DNA from: Syngnathus acus
Taxonomy: Eukaryota; Chordata; Actinopteri; Syngnathiformes; Syngnathidae
Assembly: GCF_901709675.1 (NCBI RefSeq)
Contig: NC_051091.1
Location: 12,992,967 to 13,056,966 of the forward strand
Reading direction: 5' to 3'
Length of the DNA: 64,000 bases
Position numbers and translations under genes: made by a program. Shown here piece after piece: positions 20,840-64,000 of the stretch; position 1 is the first letter of the stretch; the number at the start of each line of letters is the position of its first letter. A model generated the notes under the pieces. The model made no database searches. It worked only from the letters and a program-made list of their open reading frames with translations, and had not been told where the DNA came from.

Positions 20840-23060
20840 CTTGGATCACCCCTGAGATTAAAGACCTGCTCAGGGACAAAAGGAGGGTCTTTAAATCAGG
20901 AGACAGGGACCTGCTGAAGACGGTGCAGAGGGACCTGAAGAAGAAGATCAGGAGGGGAAGAGCAACTACAGAAGGAGGATGGAAGACCAACTGCAGCGGG
21001 ACGACGTCAGCGGGGTCTGGAGGAGCCTGAACACCATCTCAGGACGTAGCAACTCCAGACCTGCGCTGGACAGGGATCAGGAGTGGGTGAATGACTTGAA
21101 CCGGTTCTTCAACCGGTTTGAACAACCATCCACTCCTCCCCCCACCCACCCAGCACTGCTGCAACTTCCCCCGACTGGAGCCTCTTCTGCTCCGAGGACT
21201 CTCACCTCAACCCCGCCCCCTGCTACTCCCCCTCCAAAACCCCCCAGCCCACTCTCAACTCCAACGAACCCACCAACCCCCCCCTGCAACCAACCCAACC
21301 CACCCCCCCACCCAGCATGGTGCTCTCCACAGCCCAGGTGGAGAGAGGACTGGCCAGGCTCAAGGTGAAGAAGGCGACGGGTCCAGATGGCATCAACTCC
21401 AGGCTGCTCAGATCCTGCTCCGGGCAACTATGCAGGATCGTGGAGCACATATTCAACATGAGCCTGAGGCTGCACAGGGTACCGCAGCTGTGGAAGACGT
21501 CCTGCATGGTACCGGTGCCCAAGTCATCTCGCCCCAGCGACTTCAACCACTACCGGCCAGTGGCCCTGACATCCCACCTGGCGAAGACCCTGGAGAGGCT
21601 GGTCCTCCATTACCTGCGCCCCCTGGTGAGCTCCTCCGCCGACCCCCTGCAGTTCGCCTACCGGCCGAGCATCGGGGTTGAGGACGCCGTCATCTTCCTC
21701 ATGCAGAGGTCCCTGGCCCACCTGGAGCGGGCTGAAAGCACTGTGAGGATCATGTTTTATGATTTCTCCAGTGCCTTCAACACCATCCAGCCAGAACTGC
21801 TGGGGAACAAACTGCACCATGCTGGAGCCTGCCAGCAGCTGACATCATGGGTCCTGGACTTCCTCACAAACAGACCACAGTTTGTGAGGACAGGAGGCCG
21901 TGTGTCTGACACGGTGGTCTGCAGCACCGGAGCTCCACAGGGGACCGTCCTGGCCCCCCTCCTCTTCACCATCTACACAGCTGACTTCACCCACCACACA
22001 TCAACCTGCCACCTCCAGAAGTTCTCGGACGACTCCGCCATCGTCGGTCTCATTAACAACGGAGACGAGAAGGAGTACCGAGAACTGAATCACAGATTCG
22101 TGGACTGGTGCCGGCGGAACCGCCTCCAGATTAACTCTGGAAAAACAAAGGAGCTGGTGGCGGACTTCCGCCGGCGCAAAGTCCCCCCCCTCACCGGTGA
22201 ACATCCAGGGAATGGACATAGAGATTGTGGACTCTTACAAGTACCTGGGTGTTCACCTGAACAATAAACTGGACTGGACTGTTAACACTCAGGCCCTATA
22301 CAAGAAGGGCCAAAGCAGACTCCACCTGCTGCGCAGACTGAGGTCCTTCGGAGTGAGGGACGACCTCCTGAGGACCTTCTACGACTCTGTGGTGGCGTCC
22401 GCCATTTTTTATGGGGTGGTCTGCTGGAGCAGCGGCATCACTGCAGCGGAGAGGAAGAGGCTGGACAAGGTGGTGAAGAAAGCCGGCTCTGTCCTGGGCT
22501 GCAGTCTGGACCGGGTGGAGGTGGTGGAGGAGAGGAGGATGGTGGCTAAGCTGTCCTCCATCATGGACAATGTCTTCCACCCCCTTCATGAGACTGTCAG
22601 AGCCCTGGAGAGCTCCATCAGTGACCGGCTTCGTCACCCACGATGCACCACCGAGAGGCATCGCAGGTCCTTCCTCCCTGCTGCCATCAGACTGTATAAC
22701 CAGGCCGATCACTGTAGCTAACGGACAATAATAACATGCAATAATAACGCGCAATAACCATATGTGCAATCATATGTGCGATATCTGTCTACCTCACACT
22801 CTTTTTACCTGCTTTTTTTGCACTGTTTTTCTTCCTTTGCACAATTTTTTTATCTAATATTTTTTTATCTCCACCGTATATTGTGTATTGTGTATATACT
22901 GTCCATATTTTTTAATTATATATATCTTTTACTTTTTTAAATCTCTTACCCCCTTCCTCGCATGCGTGTGTGTGTGTGTATATGTTAAGTGTACTGCTGC
23001 TAACACAGGGGTTTCCCCATTGAGGGAATAATAAAGGATTATCTTATCTTATCTTATTTT
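20840..23060 (+). mobile_element. 5'-truncated Rex1/CR1-like LINE with TTATC tail
   Basis: It begins inside the linker between endonuclease and reverse transcriptase (WITPEIKDLLRDKRR), so the endonuclease is missing, as usual for 5' truncation. It ends in aataaaggattatc followed by a (TTATC)n tail. The same 3' end, inverted, occurs at 58921-59141. Confidence 0.87.
21317..22721 (+). pseudogene. LINE reverse transcriptase, one frameshift
   Basis: Reverse transcriptase blocks appear in order: KATGPDGINSRLL, NHYRPVALTSHLAKTLERL, DPLQFAYRP, FYDFSSAFNTIQ, GAPQGTVLAPLLF, FSDDSAIVG and YKYLGVHLNNKLDW. It ends in RSFLPAAIRLYNQ and a stop at 22719-22721. The active-site box reads FSDD. The frame changes near 22180-22195 at a C-run (agtccccccctcacc), so the copy is broken there. 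The upstream linker (20840-21316) is also in several frames. Confidence 0.88.
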
Positions 23061-23085
23061 ATTATGGAGGGGAGAGTGTGGGGCC

Positions 23086-23492
23086 CATGGTGGTTTTTGG
23101 GACATTTGAATGGACATTCATACTCACCCCGCCTTGTTATTTTTTAAATTATTTTGTGATGTTTCTGAACACGTTATATGCCGTTATATGCAAATAGTAC
23201 TGTATGGTATCAGTGGCGAATATTTGGGGATTTCAATAAGGCACCTGGGACAACTACGGGGGTCCTCAGTACCCGGACGTAGTTGACAGTGAGCGGGAGT
23301 TTCGCCGGGTCGTGACTGTAACTGCCGCTGTTGTGTGTGTTTCAGGTGAGTAAATCTGTTGAAAAGTTGATGATCAGAACTTGTAATACTGCTGGTAGTC
23401 TGAGCTAATTATTGATTGAGAATATGATACATACGGTTGCGGTTGTACAATGTATAATTTTGTGTATAACATGGACAGTGTGATGTATATAA
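23086..23492 (+). repeat. ~410-bp direct repeat, right copy
   Basis: Near-identical partner of 11513-11920, starting 25 bases after the LINE tail. It is followed at 23499-23579 by a third, partial copy of the segment starting ctcagtacccgg, with several substitutions. Confidence 0.88.
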
Positions 23493-23498
23493 CGTATT

Positions 23499-23579
23499 CT
23501 CAGTACCCGGAAGTAGTTGACAGTGAGCAGGAGTTTCGCCGGGTCGTGACTGTAACTGCTGCTGTTGTGTGTGTTTCAG
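23499..23579 (+). repeat. Partial tandem copy of the direct-repeat core (81 bp)
   Basis: Repeats the stretch ctcagtacccgga...gtgtgtttcag found within both ~410-bp copies. It carries more differences than the two full copies have between them, so it is probably older. Confidence 0.75.
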
Positions 23580-24730
23580 TAAATTTATTATTTTAACAAC
23601 AAACCCCGCATGCGTGGAGTGATTCGCGTCCATGCGTGCGACACATACCAAGGAAAAGAACGAGACGAAATGGAGGCCAAAGAGAGGACGGGACGGGAGG
23701 GAATGGGAGGAAAGGAAAAAGTCCAGCCAAGCTTGACATTGATAACAAATGACTCTCAACAGCTTTATGCTAATTGGGCTAATGCTGCTAACGAGCATGA
23801 CAGATGCTCGTGCGTGCGGGCTTTTGTGAGTGGCGAGAGAAAGCGCCGTCCAACGATTTATTTCCTGCTTAATCAACTTTGGCAGCTGAGCAGCAAAGTG
23901 TATTTACGGTGTGTGTGTGTGTGTGTGTGCGTGTGTGTGAGAGGAGGAAGTGTTTGTCGCCTGAGCTCCAATCTGGTCTCCCTGCAGCTGCACTCGGGAG
24001 ATAAAACGCACTTGCATGTGCGCTTTCCAACTCAACACCGAGCGCGCATGCCGCCGTTTGCAGCATAGCAACAGACACACGCAAGCACTGAGATGAAGGT
24101 TTCAAGCAAGCCAGACAGCTCTGAAAGATGACCACTGAAACCTGAAACCAGCAAACATTCCCTCGAAAGCCCAAAGCTCACCCTTTTAGCTTGGCTGGCT
24201 TGAAAATTGAAAGCTGAACCCGCTTTCAATCTAGTTGCAGCTTGTGTCTTGGAAGCGAGAACCCGTATTTTGCTTTGAGAACGGCTTAAAGGAGGCCAAA
24301 AAAAATCTAAACCATTCTGCGCTGTGCCTTTATTATTTGATACCTTTAGCACATTTTCAAACGAGCAATCGAGCAAACCCAAAATCACTTTACTGGACAA
24401 ATCGTTGATTTTTTTTCCCTCATGGTGGAAGACAAAGCCTCCAAGAAACCAAATCTGAAATGAAATCAAGTGTCTTTAGTGAAGCACTTAAAAGCCGAGC
24501 CCACAAAAGAAAGGAAAAACAAGTCATATTAGACGGAGAAGAAAAGCACACAGAAGCAAAGCGGAAAACCCCCCAAAAGGACACAGATTGTCCGCACAGA
24601 GCGAAAAACAATAAATAATACTTTTGAATGCACGGCCACATGCTGCACACAAAAACTAGGCGGAGAGCTTGCTTGACATCCTCAACAAAACAAACGTTTA
24701 GCTAGCGCAACACATGAGCCACTTTCACGC
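23580..24730. other. Intergenic sequence downstream of ptprt
   Basis: No gene recognised. It contains a (TG)n tract at 23911-23941. Open frames such as 23610-24068 have no family features. Confidence 0.5.
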
Positions 24731-24736
24731 TTTATT
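24731..24736 (-). terminator. Candidate polyadenylation signal for ptprt
   Basis: Plus tttatt reads AATAAA on minus, about 540 bases after the ptprt stop. It is the first good hexamer I noticed downstream, giving a short 3' UTR. Another lies near 24330, so usage is uncertain. Confidence 0.35.
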
Positions 24737-25273
24737 GAGGCAGCCCAGAAGGGAGTACTCTTCATTTTTGGTAAGCAAAATTCTTTGTTAAACAAGGACC
24801 AAAAAAACCCGACCCAAACAATTTACCATACCAATTGCCATGTCCGGGGGCACATGTTTGAAGTGGCAAAGATGCCTGGGACGTGAGCCTGAAACCAAAA
24901 TGTGTTTTTACTTGAGACTTTTTTTGGGTCGACGTGCGATAGACACGACACGCAAATTTCATGTTGAGGTGTTTTGGGCGTACACTTTTAAATTTACAAA
25001 CAAAACGCAGAGTGAGAATATCTGGACAAAGTTTGACCAAGATGGGGCCAAAACGGTCAATTTGCTGTCATGGCGTCACGTGGTTTTGCCAACCAAAACT
25101 CAAGGACGATGGCAGACTTCCTGTTTAGACAAGCCCGAAGAATCGTGTCCAGCGAATTTCATGTCGCCAGATGGACAGCGATAGCGGTTGTGCAACCTTG
25201 TTCACTGTGAGGTCGGACGCACTTGAATGGATGGAAAACATGGGCGCGACTGCTCGTATTGCCTTGACGGTGT

Positions 25274-61321
<36,048 letters not shown>

Positions 61322-63785
61322 CTATGCGGGAAGAACACAATCACGGCCATGTCGTCACGAAGCAGGCTCACTGGCAAAAGAGCAAAAGGCGCGCGTGCGC
61401 GGATGTCGCCCATCACAAAGCCATGCAGGGAGCTGCGCAGCATGCAACACTGACACGTGACAAAAAGTTGACATTGTGTTTGGAGATCCTGCCCCCAAAG
61501 CCAGTTGGACTTTGCCAGGGTAAAAAGGAGAAAGTCTCCCGTTTGTCTTTGGCATCAGTTGGACCCCTGAAGCTGATTGGATTTGGCAGAAACATCTGGA
61601 GAAGCTGCGCCTGAAATGAGCGGCCATTTGAGATGGAAACCCGGGCCACTTTGACATATGTCGTGTTTTGGCCACTTGACGGACACCTCGTCTCTAAATG
61701 TACGGATGGAGTGTCTCGAGCGCTGCATCCGTTGACTTGGCTTCATGTTGGGTCGGCACCGGCTCCCTGTGCAGGGCCGCCGCCCCCCACCCACCAACAC
61801 ACACACTCTGCAAGTGACCCGAGTCGGATGAACTTGATGGAGAATTGATGTGAGCATAAATGGAGAGCGGCAAAAACCTTTTAGCCTTTTTCCACCGCGC
61901 TCAAAATCAATAACATGCCTTCAGCTTTTGACGACATTGGCGTCAGCGCAATAAAAAAGCCAGTCGGGGCTGCATGCGGCCTGCTCAGCCTCAAGTGCGC
62001 AAATTGCGCACATTGCAGTGCCTCCTAAAACAGGGCCCGTGCGGTTTGGTGATGTGGTGCATCCTCATCACGCACCCCTGCAGGCGCTCGCTGACCCCCG
62101 TTTGTCACCACTTGACCGTCTTTGGCGTTTGTTGGCTGCTCTCGCTTAGCGTCAGATCCATTTTCCGGACAGAGACACGGCCTGGCGACATCAGGAGGGA
62201 GCGGCCGGACAATTTTTACGCTTGAACCTGCGTCAGCACGAGGACTAACCGCTTTTATTTTTAGAGTCCAAAACTCGGTCTGAGCTCCAAGTGGCTTTTC
62301 TCATTCCTCCACTGTGGCCCGCTGTGACTTTGGACAGAAATGCCTTGATTGGCTTTTTGCGTTTGACCAAAGGGCAGCGTGTCAAATGCTTCGAGATGTC
62401 ATCTTTGGACTCGTCTTGTGATCTTACTATTCATTTGTATCGCCATTGTTAACATGTTCGAGTTTGATTCGTTCTCACTTGAAATTTCAGCCCATTACGG
62501 GACAATTGAGCTACCATTGTGACATTTGTACTCAGGATCTTGCAATATCGTATTAGCGCAGCAAGTGTTAGCGTATTAGTATTTGATACTTCTCATTTGC
62601 AATGCTATATGTCCTATGTTGTCATGTTGTTCAAATAACTTTCAAGTGCTCTTTTATAATCTTAGGACGATCTGCGTATGTGATACGGTGCACGCATAAG
62701 TGTGATTCATGCACGTCTTCATCTCTTGAAGGTCTTTTTGCATCTGTAACCACGACAACTGGACCAAGTATTGTATTCATCATCATCGTCCGGTGTGGAG
62801 GTGTTGTTCCTGCATACACGTATTTGTATCCATCTGTGGACATGTATTTTTATTCCCCCCCTCTCTCTCTTTGTTCATCTCGCTCGCTCAGATTGCATGA
62901 TGAAGCGATCCGAGGGGAATTACGCCGGAGAGCGCAGATATTAAAAAGTTAATCTCATCCAAACACACAAGATTGATTCTTCTCGCACTGGCCCCGAATG
63001 AGATATTAGGTACACCTTGATTTTACGCCAGTGTGCGCGTGTGTGTTTGTTGACTATGCCAAACATGTTTGGAATATCTCAGCAGAAGAATGCATGTGGA
63101 AATGTAGCCCCCCCCCTCATACATTATTGAGTATTTACTCAACACATAAAATGCATAAATTTTAGCGCAACTCAAGCCTGAGTGTGCGTGTGTGTTACAT
63201 GGTTACATGGCCGTGGGGGGGTGGGGGGGATGCTTGCCTCCTGTATGGATTAGTGTTAGCATGACTGAGTGTGTTTAACAGGATTACTGATGTGAACGAT
63301 GCTGCCTGCGCGCGTGTACTTGAAAGATTCCGACGTGCGTTGTGTGCATGGAAGCACTACATACTGTATTTTGTTGTTGAGTCTCTCGTCTGTCTTTCTG
63401 AGTCAGCTGGGTAAGCGTGATCACAAGACTCGTAGCTTTAGTGAAGTTAGGAAAACAACCAACCAATCTGTTTCCAAAGAAAAACCTCATGGTCGGTCAT
63501 CATGAATCATCATTGTAAATCATATCGATGACTGTGAATATGGCAATGGCTCATCTGTTGCATTGAAAAGAACATTGGCAGTTTCTAAGTTGAAGTTCTG
63601 AGCATTTGAACAATTCAATGAGAGCTCTAAATGTCTAAGTGTTGTCACTGAATTTGATAATCGATTTCTAGTCAATTAATTGATGAACTGTTGTTCCTCG
63701 AGATTGGCACGAATCAATTTGCATTACATGAAAATATAAATGACAAAAAATTATATGATAATCAGAGTGAAAAACATATCAATTA
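61322..63785. other. ptprt intron upstream of the transmembrane exon
   Basis: No FNIII, Ig or MAM exon could be found on the minus strand here, so the next upstream exon lies beyond 64000. No element recognised. Confidence 0.6.
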
Positions 63786-64000
63786 CCGTTTTTTTCCATG
63801 TATAATGCGCAAACTTTAACTAATTTATTGTCCTAAAATCTGGGGTGCGCATTATACATAGGTACAATATTCTTTTTATTTTATTTTTTTATTTTTATTT
63901 TTTGAAGAAAATCATGGTACAACAATTTTTGAAGAAAATCTTGTCACGGATGGTTCTTTACAACGTCACTTTCCTCTCTTTTCATTTTAACCTAACTGAT
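63786..64000. mobile_element. TA-flanked MITE, runs off the window
   Basis: Starts TA-ccgtttttttccatgtataatgcgc and follows the same internal sequence as 34973-35200 (gaagaaaatcatggtacaac, gatggttctttacaa, cattttaacctaac). The right end lies outside. Confidence 0.75.

Noticed and set aside
11513-23492. The ~410-bp direct repeats as LTRs of one giant element
   Set aside because: No TG...CA ends, no primer site or purine tract next to them, and the interior is a mix of unrelated elements in both orientations.

Overview
This is vertebrate nuclear DNA, almost certainly from a teleost fish. It has multi-exon coding with GT-AG introns, long (AC)n and (ATGG)n tracts, and a fish-typical repeat mix: L2, Rex1/CR1-like and CFDP2-type LINEs, Tc1, hAT elements and MITEs, gypsy, a copia-type element with an initiator-Met primer site, a Penelope-like fragment and a tRNA-derived SINE. 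The species cannot be named from sequence alone.

Host gene. One host gene is recognisable. The 3' half of a type R2B receptor protein-tyrosine phosphatase, best matched to PTPRT (RPTP-rho), lies on the minus strand from 61.3 kb (transmembrane exon) down to a stop codon at 25.27 kb. I place 20 exons. They join without a frame break into 753 codons plus stop: transmembrane segment, juxtamembrane region with three skippable in-frame cassettes (30, 81 and 108 bp), active D1 phosphatase domain and D2 domain. The extracellular MAM, Ig and FNIII exons would lie beyond 64 kb.

Left region (1-24 kb). This is an intergenic repeat island. An old antisense L2 LINE (720-7640) has been hit by three later insertions, each with target duplications: a hAT remnant (965-2287), a solo LTR (2472-2782) and a structurally complete gypsy element (2912-7467). 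The gypsy element has identical 149-bp LTRs and an open 1297-codon gag-pol frame. From 12.3 to 23.1 kb follow a gypsy integrase scrap, half a MITE, a Tc1 element, the 5' half of a copia-type element, a decayed gypsy pol and a 5'-truncated LINE. Near-identical ~410-bp direct repeats bracket this block.

Introns of the phosphatase gene. These hold a cluster of TA-flanked MITEs (29.57-31.09 kb), a Penelope-like fragment with a hammerhead-ribozyme core only tens of bases from a splice acceptor, a SINE, and the complementary half of the copia/Tc1/MITE nest seen at 12.7-16.5 kb. They also hold a degenerate ~40-bp minisatellite split by a 4.3-kb hAT element, a solo LTR, and a 2.5-kb LTR-bounded element with a nested LINE tail.

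Headline observations: (1) complementary halves of one triple nest (MITE in Tc1 in copia) lie ~22 kb apart, with the copia reading frame continuing across the break; (2) a recent, intact gypsy insertion; (3) a hammerhead-like motif in the Penelope fragment; (4) the cassette-rich juxtamembrane region, including a 30-nt microexon.
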